Source of the DNA: Desulfobacterales bacterium
Lineage (GTDB): Bacteria; Desulfobacterota; Desulfobacteria; Desulfobacterales; JADGBH01
Length of the DNA: 64,000 nt
Direction: 5' to 3'
NCBI GenBank assembly: GCA_015231595.1
Contig: JADGBH010000016.1
Location: 1 to 64,000, forward strand
Shown here: one piece after another, positions 17,388 to 26,187 of the stretch
Numbering within the stretch: position 1 is the first letter of the stretch
Layout of the letters: each line of letters starts with the position of its first letter
The notes under the pieces: model-generated
What the model was told of the DNA's origin: nothing
The model's database searches: none
Seen by the model: the letters and a program-made list of their open reading frames with translations, nothing else
Position numbers and translations under genes: made by a program

Positions 17388-17942
17388 ATGGAAAGTTCAC
17401 GCAATGATGCCCAAAAAATCATTATGTTGTTAGAGGACGACCCAACACAAAATTCTAATTTGGAATTCACAGCTCTTCGCCATTTTGGCGGAGATTTAGG
17501 AATAGATTTATGTGTAGCTGAAAGCACAGAAAAGCTAATTGAAGAAGTCAAACATCACCTTAATGTATCGCCAACGTTTAAAATGTGCGCTATACTGGAT
17601 TATAATATGAATCTTAATGCTCAAGGAGAGCAAAAGCCTGCTGAAACTTTATTTTATAATGAACATTTTAAACATTATTTAAGAAATGGAGGCATTATTG
17701 TTATTTATAGCGCTTATACTGAACAGGTTCGGCAAGCTAAAGAAATAATTGATGCTCAAAAAAATTATCCAAATCTTGCCGTACTAATTGCCGAGAAAAG
17801 CACAGTTCACTTAGACGATATATTTCGTTTTTTAAAAGGAATATCTTTTGATAAAATTCATCATTTAAGACGAATATCTGAAACCTATAATTTTGATTTA
17901 GGAACATTAATTAAAGCTATTAGAGAAAATAAAAGATTGTAA
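17388..17942 (+). CDS. Atypical receiver-domain protein (paralogue of the 14345 gene)
   Basis: The 184-residue protein has EDDPTQNSNLEFTALRHFGG at its acidic pocket, ILDYNMNLNAQGEQKPAETL around the likely phospho-acceptor Asp, GGIIVIYSAY, and LIAEKSTVHLDDIFRFLKG near the Lys position. It is collinear with the 181-residue protein of the minus operon and plainly a duplicate. An AAGGA site lies before the ATG. It is followed after 23 bases by the GHKL ATPase gene, which may be its phosphodonor. No output domain is present, so it would act through protein contact. Confidence 0.72.
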   Translation: MESSRNDAQKIIMLLEDDPTQNSNLEFTALRHFGGDLGIDLCVAESTEKLIEEVKHHLNVSPTFKMCAILDYNMNLNAQGEQKPAETLFYNEHFKHYLRNGGIIVIYSAYTEQVRQAKEIIDAQKNYPNLAVLIAEKSTVHLDDIFRFLKGISFDKIHHLRRISETYNFDLGTLIKAIRENKRL

Positions 17943-17965
17943 TTGCAGGATTTATTTGGTGTTAT

Positions 17966-19285
17966 ATGATTCATGAAGAGAGTATTTTTAACGATGAGAA
18001 TGATATTATCAGGCAATCTAAAGATATCATTGAAAAAAATAGAAATAATCCCCTTATCGATAAGTATATTGGTTTGACGGAGTCTTATGAAAGAATTTTT
18101 AAAAAATTTCGTTTAACCCTTAAAATGAGCGATAGGCAGCAAAATGAATTAAAAAAAGCAAGAGATTCTTTAAGAAAAGCGAATAAAAATTTAGAAGAAG
18201 TAAATTACCAACTTAACAAAAGGCAAAATATTATTATTAAATTAATCGGGGATATATCTAAAATTAGATTTTCAGGTGATAGGCATGCTATAAGAAATTT
18301 TGCTCAAAAAATTTTTGAATATGAAAAAAATCTAATAACTCAAATAATTGCTCAACAAATTTATTTATTATACAAAATTATGGAATCAAATGATAAAGAG
18401 ATATCTTATCTTCTTGATATCTGTAATATTTTTGGAATAGATAGAGAGATTATAAAAGATAAAACTCTTATTGAAAATAAATTACATCAAGTTGTGATAG
18501 AAAGTTCTTACACGGCTGCATCAATGAATAATGATATACAAGAAGGGTTAGACGTAGGGGACGATTTTCTTGGAATGATTTTTTCTGAAGACATATATCT
18601 TGATGAAGCTTACCCGAAAGTTATTGATATCAAAAAAGCTTATCTTGATAGCTCAAGCCCTCCTTTGTTAGCCCAGATTGATATTTTTGCCCTTTTCTAC
18701 GTTTTGAAAGATCTTAAAGATATAATTACAGAAATTAACCGAAGATTTTCTTCCTATGGAAAAATAAGTTTTTTAGAAAATATTACGATATCTAAGGCTA
18801 TAGACTCAGCAAAAGAGCAAGCTATTCAAGATAAAAAACATGAATTTATAGTAGAAACTTCACTTAAATATGATCCTGAAATGATTACAAATGAAAATGC
18901 CCTTATTTACATGATACGTGACCTTTTTTATAATTCCATCGACGCTGGTTCTTCGGCTGTTAGGGTTTTAAGTAAACGTCCATCACAAGAGGAATATTTG
19001 CCATATTTAAATAATTTTTCTTTTGATATATATCCGTCCTTATATTTAAGTGTACAGGATAATGGTAAAGGCCTTTCAAAGGAAAAACTTAATCAAATTA
19101 ACGATTACCTTAAAAGAAATATCGATTCTACTGAAAATCTTTCTACAAAAGGGGATAAGAAAAAAGGCGGGTTAGGCAGTAAAAATCTTAGAGACTTCCT
19201 TCTATTGCACGCAGGTCATTGTTGCTATGAATCTGATCAATATGGAACTAAAGTACATTTATATTTGGAAAAGTTAGAAATATAG
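17966..19285 (+). CDS. GHKL-ATPase (histidine-kinase-like) with coiled coil
   Basis: Residues about 45-105 predict a coiled coil (KKARDSLRKANKNLEEVNYQ). A helical middle part follows, then a C-terminal HATPase_c domain from about 295. The ATP-site boxes are visible: N-box IRDLFYNSIDAGSSAV, G1 SVQDNGKGLSKEKL, G2 KKGGLGSKNLRDFLLLHAGH. No standard H-box with phospho-accepting histidine and no transmembrane segment is apparent. It is cytoplasmic, pairs with the receiver-like gene just upstream and ends that operon. It could be an unorthodox histidine kinase, or a Ser/Thr kinase of the anti-sigma-factor kind like SiaB. Confidence 0.75.
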   Translation: MIHEESIFNDENDIIRQSKDIIEKNRNNPLIDKYIGLTESYERIFKKFRLTLKMSDRQQNELKKARDSLRKANKNLEEVNYQLNKRQNIIIKLIGDISKIRFSGDRHAIRNFAQKIFEYEKNLITQIIAQQIYLLYKIMESNDKEISYLLDICNIFGIDREIIKDKTLIENKLHQVVIESSYTAASMNNDIQEGLDVGDDFLGMIFSEDIYLDEAYPKVIDIKKAYLDSSSPPLLAQIDIFALFYVLKDLKDIITEINRRFSSYGKISFLENITISKAIDSAKEQAIQDKKHEFIVETSLKYDPEMITNENALIYMIRDLFYNSIDAGSSAVRVLSKRPSQEEYLPYLNNFSFDIYPSLYLSVQDNGKGLSKEKLNQINDYLKRNIDSTENLSTKGDKKKGGLGSKNLRDFLLLHAGHCCYESDQYGTKVHLYLEKLEI

Positions 19286-19385
19286 GCAGTAATAATTACT
19301 CACCTAAAAAATTGGAAAGTCTTTAATCAATCTTCCAACATTGATTCCATTGACTAAAAAGTTTAATAATATTTTTTGAATAAAA

Positions 19386-19407
19386 AAACGAATCTATCCC
19401 TTCGTTT
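19386..19407. terminator. Weak hairpin after the signalling operon
   Basis: AAACGAA (19386-19392) pairs with TTCGTTT (19401-19407) around an eight-base loop, about 100 bases after the ATPase gene stop and before hisI. There is no clear T-run on the plus strand, so its role as a terminator is uncertain. Confidence 0.3.
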
Positions 19408-19473
19408 AGAAATTTATAAAAAAGGCAAGGCTACTTCATCTTTACTATAAATTAAAATATTATAAGGTATTTT

Positions 19474-19851
19474 ATGATTGAACTTGATTTTAAAAAAATG
19501 GATGGTTTAATTCCTGTGATTGTTCAGGAGTATTCAAGTAATGAAATTTTAATGCTTGCATTTATGAACGAAGATGCTTGGAAAGCATCCTTAAAGACAG
19601 GCAAAGCTACTTATTTTAGTAGAACAAGACAAAAATTATGGTTAAAAGGAGAGACTTCTGGCAATGTTCAGATGATTAAAGAAATAAGGATTGATTGCGA
19701 TGATGATACTGTCCTTTTAAAAGTTGAACAAATAGGCGGAGCAGCCTGCCATACTGGCTATAAAAGCTGCTTTTTTAAAAAAATTGAAAATGGTGAAATA
19801 AAAATAATTGGAGAAAGAATATTTGATCCGAACGAGGTGTATAAGAAATGA
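19474..19851 (+). CDS. hisI: Phosphoribosyl-AMP cyclohydrolase
   Basis: This 125-residue enzyme opens the adenine ring of phosphoribosyl-AMP in histidine biosynthesis. Signature segments are [51 protein letters not shown] (metal site) and [14 protein letters not shown] (zinc cysteine and histidine). It is the stand-alone form without the HisE pyrophosphatase domain. AAGG precedes the ATG. The stop overlaps hisG by four bases. Confidence 0.96.
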   Translation: MIELDFKKMDGLIPVIVQEYSSNEILMLAFMNEDAWKASLKTGKATYFSRTRQKLWLKGETSGNVQMIKEIRIDCDDDTVLLKVEQIGGAACHTGYKSCFFKKIENGEIKIIGERIFDPNEVYKK

Positions 19852-20723
19852 ATAATAAATTAAAATTGGGCGTTCCTAAAGGAAGCCTTCAAGATGCGAC
19901 TATTGCTCTATTTAAAAAATCGGGCTGGAAAATAGATGTAGGAAACAGAAGTTATTTTCCTGAAATAAACGACGATACAATCGAATGCGCTATATGCAGA
20001 GCCCAAGAAATGTCTCGATATGTTGAGAACGGAACCCTTGATGCAGGGTTGACTGGTAAAGACTGGATATTTGAAAATAATTCCAATATCCATGTTGTTT
20101 CGGATCTTATTTATTCAAAGGTCAGCAATAGGCCTGCAAAATGGGTTCTTGCTGTGGCTTATGATTCTCCGTATAAAACCATAGAAGATCTGCGAGGTAA
20201 GAAAATAGCAACAGAGCTTGTTTCCTTCACAAAAAGATATTTTTCGGATAAAAATATAAATGTTGATGTTGAATTTTCATGGGGAGCTACTGAAGCTAAG
20301 GTTGTTTCAGGTCTTGCTGATGCAATAGTTGAAGTTACCGAAACTGGAAGCACAATTAAAGCTCATGGCCTTAGAATCATCGATGAGCTTATGCAGACGA
20401 ATACTCAACTTATATCAAATTTAGACGCATGGAAAGATGATTTTAAACGGAAAAAAATGGAACAGATAGCTCTTTTATTAAAAGGAGCCCTTGTTGCTGA
20501 AAAACTCGTAGGTATTAAAATGAATGTTCCTGCTGATTGCGTTGAAGAAGTTATATCCGTTCTTCCGAGCTTAAAAGGGCCTACGATAGCTCATTTATAT
20601 AAATCAGATTGGTTATCAGTAGAGTCAGTAATAAATTCAGATGTTGTAAGGGACTTAATTCCAAAATTGTTAGAAAAAGGTGCTCAGGGTATTATAGAAT
20701 ATCCGTTAAATAAGGTTATTTAA
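19848..20723 (+). CDS. hisG: ATP phosphoribosyltransferase (long form)
   Basis: HisG joins ATP and PRPP in the first step of histidine synthesis. At 291 residues it is the long form with a C-terminal ACT-like regulatory domain for feedback by histidine (from about 220: [20 protein letters not shown]), so no HisZ is needed. [20 protein letters not shown] opens the protein, [13 protein letters not shown] and [20 protein letters not shown] are catalytic-domain signatures. It overlaps hisI by four bases and is followed two bases later by the aminotransferase. hisA and hisB lie about 40 kb away in this window, so the pathway genes are split. Confidence 0.96.
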   Translation: MNNKLKLGVPKGSLQDATIALFKKSGWKIDVGNRSYFPEINDDTIECAICRAQEMSRYVENGTLDAGLTGKDWIFENNSNIHVVSDLIYSKVSNRPAKWVLAVAYDSPYKTIEDLRGKKIATELVSFTKRYFSDKNINVDVEFSWGATEAKVVSGLADAIVEVTETGSTIKAHGLRIIDELMQTNTQLISNLDAWKDDFKRKKMEQIALLLKGALVAEKLVGIKMNVPADCVEEVISVLPSLKGPTIAHLYKSDWLSVESVINSDVVRDLIPKLLEKGAQGIIEYPLNKVI

Positions 20724-20725
20724 TT

Positions 20726-21901
20726 ATGATGAAAGTAAAAGAAGCAATGATTTCAAGCCGTATAAAAGATATTACTTCTTTTATAGTTATGGATGTCCTT
20801 GAAAAAGCACAGGAAATGGAGAAAAAAGGTATTAATATTATCCACCTTGAAGTCGGAGAGCCTGATTTTGATACTCCTGAATGTGTAAAAGACTCTGTAT
20901 GTAAAGCTTTAAAAGAAGGATATACTCATTATACTCATAGTTTAGGTATGATTGAGCTTAGAGAAGCTATATGCGAACATTATAAAAAAAAGTTCAATGT
21001 TTTAATAGATCCTGATCAAATAATTGTTACATCAGGAACTTCTCCTGCAATGCTGCTTATATTTTCGGTACTTCTTGAACAGGATGACGAAGTTATAATA
21101 TCAGATCCCCATTATGCATGTTATCCGAATTTTATAAAATTTGTTCAAGGAAAACCTGTTAAAGTTCCTGTATATGAAGAAGATAATTTTGAATACAGGC
21201 CTTTGGAAATTAAGAAAAAAATTTCAAAATTAACTAAGGCGATCTTAATTAATTCTCCGTCTAATCCTACAGGAACATTATTATCAGAAGATAGAATGAA
21301 AGCTATTGCCGATATTGTAGAATCAGGACCGGCCTTTGTTGTTTCTGACGAAATTTATCAGGGACTTGTATATGAAGGCGAAGAGCACAGCATACTTGAA
21401 TTTACTAAGAATGCTTTTGTTATAAATGGATTTTCCAAGCTTTATGCGATGACTGGTCTAAGATTAGGTTATCTTATTGCCCCCCATGCGTTTATAAAGC
21501 CTATGCAAAAGCTTCAACAGAATTTTTTTATATCAGCTAATTCTATAGTCCAGCTCGCTGGAATTTCAGCTTTAAAGTACGCTGAAAACGATATAAAAAG
21601 AATGAAAGATATTTATAATGAGAGAAGAAAATATATCGTTAAAAGATTAAAGCAAATGGGTTTCGGAATAACTGTTGAACCAAATGCGGCTTTTTATGTT
21701 TTTGTTAATGCTAAACATCTATCTAATGATTCTTATAAGCTTGCTTTTGATATATTAGAAAATGCAAGAGTAGGTGTAACTCCTGGAATTGATTTTGGAC
21801 AAAATGGAGAAGGATATTTAAGGTTTTGTTATGCAAATTCATTGGAAAATATAAAAGAAGGATTAGATAGAATTGAAAATTATCTGACCAAAATTTGTTA
21901 A
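20726..21901 (+). CDS. PLP-dependent aminotransferase, class I/II
   Basis: The 391-residue fold-type I aminotransferase has LEVGEPDFDTPE near the start, a PLP-binding SGTSPAMLL loop, NSPSNPTGTLLS, VVSDEIYQGLVYEG, and the Schiff-base lysine in NGFSKLYAMTGLRLGY. C-terminal GVTPGIDFGQNGEGYLRFCY carries the substrate-carboxylate arginine. It fits the aspartate/aromatic aminotransferase subgroup; the exact substrate cannot be fixed. Two bases separate it from hisG, so coupled expression is likely, but it does not look like a typical HisC. A strong hairpin follows. Confidence 0.9.
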   Translation: MMKVKEAMISSRIKDITSFIVMDVLEKAQEMEKKGINIIHLEVGEPDFDTPECVKDSVCKALKEGYTHYTHSLGMIELREAICEHYKKKFNVLIDPDQIIVTSGTSPAMLLIFSVLLEQDDEVIISDPHYACYPNFIKFVQGKPVKVPVYEEDNFEYRPLEIKKKISKLTKAILINSPSNPTGTLLSEDRMKAIADIVESGPAFVVSDEIYQGLVYEGEEHSILEFTKNAFVINGFSKLYAMTGLRLGYLIAPHAFIKPMQKLQQNFFISANSIVQLAGISALKYAENDIKRMKDIYNERRKYIVKRLKQMGFGITVEPNAAFYVFVNAKHLSNDSYKLAFDILENARVGVTPGIDFGQNGEGYLRFCYANSLENIKEGLDRIENYLTKIC

Positions 21902-21921
21902 CTATAAGAAAAAAAAATAAA

Positions 21922-21959
21922 TTTACCGCAGAGGCGCAAAAAAGCGTATTTGCGGTAAA
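21922..21959 (+). terminator. Terminator hairpin after the hisI-hisG-aminotransferase operon
   Basis: TTTACCGCA (21922-21930) pairs with TGCGGTAAA (21951-21959), with an inner GCGC/GCG pairing in the loop. A-rich sequence precedes the stem and a T-containing AATTTTT follows. It sits 20 bases after the aminotransferase stop, as expected for an intrinsic terminator. Confidence 0.7.
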
Positions 21960-21987
21960 AATTTTTAAATAATTGGATTTTTTAAAT

Positions 21988-22572
21988 ATGATAGTAAAAT
22001 CTGCGGAATTTATAAAAAGTGCTGTTTCTTTGTCTCAATGTCCTTTGTTAAATTTGCCTGAAATCGCATTTGCTGGAAGATCTAATGTTGGTAAATCTTC
22101 CCTTATTAATACGATTTTAAATAGAAAAAAGCTTGTAAAAACAAGTTCAACTCCAGGGTGCACACAGCTTATTAATTTTTTTAATATAAACGAAGAATTT
22201 GTTTTTGTTGACCTTCCTGGGTATGGATACGCAAAAGTACCAGAATCTGTAAGAAAAAAATGGAAACCTATGGTTGGAAGTTATCTTTCTTCAAGGGAAG
22301 ATCTAAAGGGTGTTGTCCTTATCATGGATATAAGGCGTAGTCCAAGGGAAGATGAACTTAATTTTATTAGCTGGCTTAATCTCTACGAACTACCGAATAT
22401 TTTAGTTCTTACAAAAATTGATAAGCTTTCAAAAAATAAACACGATATTCAGAAAGCTGCTATTTGTGAAGCTCTTTCCGTGTCATCTTCTGATGTGATA
22501 TTATTTTCAGCAAAGTCAAGGGAAGGGAAAGATTCTTTGTGGGAATCAATTAGTAAATTAATTATAAACTGA
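21988..22572 (+). CDS. engB: Ribosome-biogenesis GTPase EngB/YsxC
   Basis: EngB binds GTP and assists large-subunit assembly. G1 is AFAGRSNVGKSSLINTI, G2/switch I is KTSSTPGCTQLINFF, G3 is FVDLPGYGYAKV, G4 is LVLTKIDKLSK and G5 is LFSAKSREG. The ATG at 21988 gives MIVKSAEFIKSAV and a normal family length of about 194 residues; an upstream in-frame TTG at 21973 would add five residues. The stop codon TGA lies within the first bases of an 86-base palindromic repeat, so the repeat has replaced the original gene end or inserted exactly at it. Confidence 0.94.
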   Translation: MIVKSAEFIKSAVSLSQCPLLNLPEIAFAGRSNVGKSSLINTILNRKKLVKTSSTPGCTQLINFFNINEEFVFVDLPGYGYAKVPESVRKKWKPMVGSYLSSREDLKGVVLIMDIRRSPREDELNFISWLNLYELPNILVLTKIDKLSKNKHDIQKAAICEALSVSSSDVILFSAKSREGKDSLWESISKLIIN

Positions 22573-22652
22573 CATATCATTTCTATTTTTAGATGATAAA
22601 ATTTGGATTAGCCTTTAATTTTAGCCTTAGTAGTCTGAATGATATGTCAGTT
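22567..22652 (+). repeat. 86-bp palindromic repeat, copy A
   Basis: It begins AACTGACATATCATT and ends AATGATATGTCAGTT, near-perfect terminal inverted repeats. An internal TTTTAGCCTTAGTAG segment is shared with the other three copies (34491, 45284, 47691). It lies between convergent engB and the SWIM gene, supplies the engB stop codon and may act as a bidirectional terminator. No coding capacity. Confidence 0.85.
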
Positions 22653-22655
22653 TTA

Positions 22656-23471
22656 TTATAATTTTTTGGATTTTTTGGGATTTTTTTTAGTTTTGGCGGG
22701 GGATAAATTTTGTTTTACGGCATTCATTACAGAAAAATCTATATTAAAATCAATACCAAATATTCCTGCCAAGTTGCTATCTGAAAGAATGCGTGAAGTT
22801 TTATTTTGAGCTTTCTGTAAAAGCTCATCAACTTTGCTTCCAACGGTTTGCGCGATTAGTTCGTTTACTTCGAGTTTTCTCAGCTTAAAAAAAAGGCTGG
22901 GATCTTTGTCTAACCGCGCTCCTATTCCATAAAGGGTTGCAGCTATATGTTTGCACATATAAGCCGAATCAGGGCAACTGCACGAAAATTTTATTTCGTC
23001 AGGCATTGGAAATAGCCCATTACCTTTAGCTGTAAATATTTCGCCTAATGCTTTAGGAAATTTTCCCACTAATAATTCTTGAAGGGATTCTAATTTACCA
23101 GCGCATTCAGCCTTTATATTTTTCCAGATTTCTGGAGGAACTTCTTTAATTTGGATAGTTATTGAATAAGGCTTAGACTCGCCGCCTTGCACAAGAGATG
23201 TAATCACACCTGGATTTATTTGCAAATCGACTACAGAACCATTTCTAACATAACTCCTGCCTCGTCCTATGCGATTAGAATAATCTGCATATTTCTCTAA
23301 ATTTTTATTCCAGGCTTGCCCCCACCATGTACTAGCTATTTTGCTCCCTTCAATGATGATTGGGCTTATGTTTGGATTTGTTTTTTTTAGTTTATCTAAT
23401 GTTTTTTTAGCGCTCGCTTTTTTTTCACCTACTGACACATATTTCGGAAAGCCCCAATAATTATATCCCAT
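22656..23471 (-). CDS. SWIM zinc-finger protein
   Basis: The 271-residue protein has the SWIM motif CXCX(n)CXH as FSCSCPDSAYMCKHIAATLY near residue 185. It begins MGYNYWGFPKYVSVGEKKAS and contains STWWGQAWNKNLEKYADYSN, features of the SWIM proteins encoded beside SNF2 helicases. The C-terminus is lysine-rich (TKKNPKKSKK). SWIM domains bind DNA or protein; the partner is most likely the SNF2 protein encoded 30 bases upstream in the same operon. The GAGG site supports the ATG at 23471. Confidence 0.88.
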   Translation of the reverse strand: MGYNYWGFPKYVSVGEKKASAKKTLDKLKKTNPNISPIIIEGSKIASTWWGQAWNKNLEKYADYSNRIGRGRSYVRNGSVVDLQINPGVITSLVQGGESKPYSITIQIKEVPPEIWKNIKAECAGKLESLQELLVGKFPKALGEIFTAKGNGLFPMPDEIKFSCSCPDSAYMCKHIAATLYGIGARLDKDPSLFFKLRKLEVNELIAQTVGSKVDELLQKAQNKTSRILSDSNLAGIFGIDFNIDFSVMNAVKQNLSPAKTKKNPKKSKKL

Positions 23472-23501
23472 ATTTTTGCCTCTTATTTTTTTTGTTTGAT
23501 G

Positions 23502-26162
23502 CTACACAGTTAATGTGAATAAATCTATTAATGCCTTGTTATCCATTTCAGTTATCCATTTTTCATCAGTAGTTGCAATTATTTCTTTAGACAGCTTTAA
23601 TTTATCTTCAATCATTTTATCAATTTTTTCTTCTAAAGTTCCTTTTGTAATAAATTTATGAACAATCACGTTTTTATTTTGACCTATTCTAAAAGCTCGG
23701 TCTGTAGCTTGATTTTCAACGGCAGGATTCCACCATCTATCAAAATGGATAACATGATTGGCTTGAGTCAGATTAAGGCCTATACCGCCGGCTTTAAGTG
23801 ATAGAACCATAAAAGGTATGTAGTCGTCACTTTGAAATTCTTCGATAATTTTTTTTCTTTTAGCGACCTGGACGCTTCCATGAAGGATTAAGCCTTTTCT
23901 TTGAAAAATTGTAGCCAGGAAATCATGAATCGGTTGAGTCATTTCTTTAAATTGACTAAAAATTAAAACTTTTTCTCTTTTTTCGTAAATTACTTCGCAT
24001 ATTTCCTGAAGACGCTCAAATTTTCCACTTTCTTTTTCGTCATAACCTCCAGAACCAAGATATTGGCAAGGATGATTGCAGATTTGTTTAAACTTAATAA
24101 GTGAGCTTAAAATTAAACCTTTTCTTGCAATTCCTTCGGACGGTTCAATTGCTTTTTTTATGTCATTAACTAAATTTTGGTATAAAACGATTTGCTTTTT
24201 TGTTAAAGACGAATAGGTTTTCATTTCTATTTTATCTGGTAAATCGGATATGACTGATTTGTCTGTTTTTAATCTTCTTAATATGTATGGAGTAATAACT
24301 TTTCTAAGTCTTGAATATCCTTCTGTATTATCATTAAGCTTTTTTACAAATCCACTGAATTCTGTTTTATTGCCAAGAAGACCGGGGTTTAAAAAATCAA
24401 ATAATGACCATAAATCTGAGATTCTGTTTTCAATAGGGGTTCCTGTCATTATGATTCTATTGTCAGCTTGAAGTTTTTTTATGGCTTTTGACTGCTTTGT
24501 ACCCGGATTTTTTATAGCTTGCGCTTCGTCTAAAATTATATATGCCCATGAATATGAATTTATCCATTCAAATTTTTGAGATAGGGAATATGTAGTAATT
24601 ACAAGATCAAGGTTATCTAATTCCTTTTTGTCTTTTTTAAGCTCAGTTTTCGGAGGATGAGCACTTGGATGTGCTATAAAATACTTAATTGTTGGGCTGA
24701 ATTGATTAATTTCATTAACCCAGTTTGAAATAAGGGAGGCTGGTATTATTAGAAGATTCGCTTTTTTTAATTTTTTAGACTTTAGGACATTTAAAAAACC
24801 AAGGATTTGAACTGTTTTACCTAAACCCATATCGTCCGCTAAACACGCACCAAATTTAAGGGAATGGAGAAAATAAAGCCAATTTAAACCTTTTTGCTGG
24901 TATTCCCTTAAATTAGCTTTAAAGCCTTTAGGTGTTGAAACATTAGGTATAAAATTTGGGTTTTTAAGTTTTTCGATAGTTTCTTCAAGCCATTTGCCTT
25001 TTGATACTTCTATATTTATATCAGGAGCCTCTAATTCTAAAATTTTTTCAGGGTTAAGCTGTATTTTTAAGGCTTCTTGTATTGTCAAATCTCCTTTATT
25101 AATATACTTTTTCAATTTTTCATAGGCTTCAAGAGTTTGCTTTAATTTTTCATGGTCAACAGCTATCCATTTATTTTTTATAAAGGCAAGACCTTCTGAC
25201 TCAGCTAAAAGTTTTTTTACTTCTTTTTCAGTTAGTAAAGTGTCTCCGAGTAAAAGATAAGCATTAAAATCAAGAATTGCCTCCATGCCAAATGCAGAAG
25301 GTTTTTTGTCTCCCATGCTGACGCTTATGCCTAAATTTGAAGATTTGTTTCGCCACCAGTTTGGGATTCGACATAAAATTCCAGATTCTTCGTATAACGG
25401 GATTTCTTTTAAAAAAGTAAAAGTCTCTTTAGAAGACAAGCTAATTGCATGGAATAACTCGCCTGTTTCAATTAGTTCAGATAATATTTCGCTTTTTTGT
25501 GCCGCCGAATACACTGTAGCAAGAAGTTCTAATAATTTTTCAGTGCTATTGGCGTATTCTGTTAAAGCAAATTTTAAAGGCACATGCTTGGATTGACCTT
25601 GTTTATCAATGTCAGTAGAATAAGTTGCTAAAAAAGCAAAAGGATTAACTCCATCTTTATTTTCAACTAAATGAAAAAAAACTCTGCCAGCCAAATGAAC
25701 ATTAGGAGTATATTGTTTGATAAATTCTTCTACTGTACCTTTATATTCCTTTATTAAATTTGAAAAATTTTGGTTTAATCCGTTCCATATATCTAACAAC
25801 AATTCTTGTGTCAGGTATTCTGAGCCTGTCATCATTGGAGCTTTTTCTAATGTATCTAATAGCTCATGTTCGTCTATGTTTATTTTAACTTTATCCCTAA
25901 TAATTTCTAAATCTGGGGTTTGAGTTAATTTTAGGACAAATAAACTGGCAAAACTTCGTAAATAAGTAAGAGATGATGAAAGTTGGATGTTTTTATCGGA
26001 AAATCCTAAAAATAAAAGAGAAGAATATTCATGAGATGTGAATTTTTTATAAAATTCGTCCTGAAGTTGTTTAGTGTCTTCGGATACAGATTTATCAATA
26101 TCAGTCCATTCAAGCTGAATTGACCTATTAGGAGTAATAAAATAATTTAGTTCTTTTTCCAT
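23502..26162 (-). CDS. SNF2-family ATPase/helicase
   Basis: The 886-residue protein has a poorly conserved N-terminal half and a C-terminal SNF2 motor. Motif I is DDMGLGKTVQILGF, motif II is ILDEAQAIKNPGTKQSKAIK, motif III is MTGTPIENRISDLWSLFDFL, and the second RecA lobe has LILHGSVQ, LSLKAGGIGLNLTQANHVIH and ATDRAFRIGQNKNVIVHKFI. It is of the RapA/HepA-like bacterial group and should use ATP to move along double-stranded DNA. It probably works with the SWIM protein downstream; such pairs are widespread in bacteria and their cellular role is not well defined. Confidence 0.94.
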   Translation of the reverse strand: MEKELNYFITPNRSIQLEWTDIDKSVSEDTKQLQDEFYKKFTSHEYSSLLFLGFSDKNIQLSSSLTYLRSFASLFVLKLTQTPDLEIIRDKVKINIDEHELLDTLEKAPMMTGSEYLTQELLLDIWNGLNQNFSNLIKEYKGTVEEFIKQYTPNVHLAGRVFFHLVENKDGVNPFAFLATYSTDIDKQGQSKHVPLKFALTEYANSTEKLLELLATVYSAAQKSEILSELIETGELFHAISLSSKETFTFLKEIPLYEESGILCRIPNWWRNKSSNLGISVSMGDKKPSAFGMEAILDFNAYLLLGDTLLTEKEVKKLLAESEGLAFIKNKWIAVDHEKLKQTLEAYEKLKKYINKGDLTIQEALKIQLNPEKILELEAPDINIEVSKGKWLEETIEKLKNPNFIPNVSTPKGFKANLREYQQKGLNWLYFLHSLKFGACLADDMGLGKTVQILGFLNVLKSKKLKKANLLIIPASLISNWVNEINQFSPTIKYFIAHPSAHPPKTELKKDKKELDNLDLVITTYSLSQKFEWINSYSWAYIILDEAQAIKNPGTKQSKAIKKLQADNRIIMTGTPIENRISDLWSLFDFLNPGLLGNKTEFSGFVKKLNDNTEGYSRLRKVITPYILRRLKTDKSVISDLPDKIEMKTYSSLTKKQIVLYQNLVNDIKKAIEPSEGIARKGLILSSLIKFKQICNHPCQYLGSGGYDEKESGKFERLQEICEVIYEKREKVLIFSQFKEMTQPIHDFLATIFQRKGLILHGSVQVAKRKKIIEEFQSDDYIPFMVLSLKAGGIGLNLTQANHVIHFDRWWNPAVENQATDRAFRIGQNKNVIVHKFITKGTLEEKIDKMIEDKLKLSKEIIATTDEKWITEMDNKALIDLFTLTV

Positions 26163-26187
26163 CTATTCTTTAGTTCCTGATTTGATG

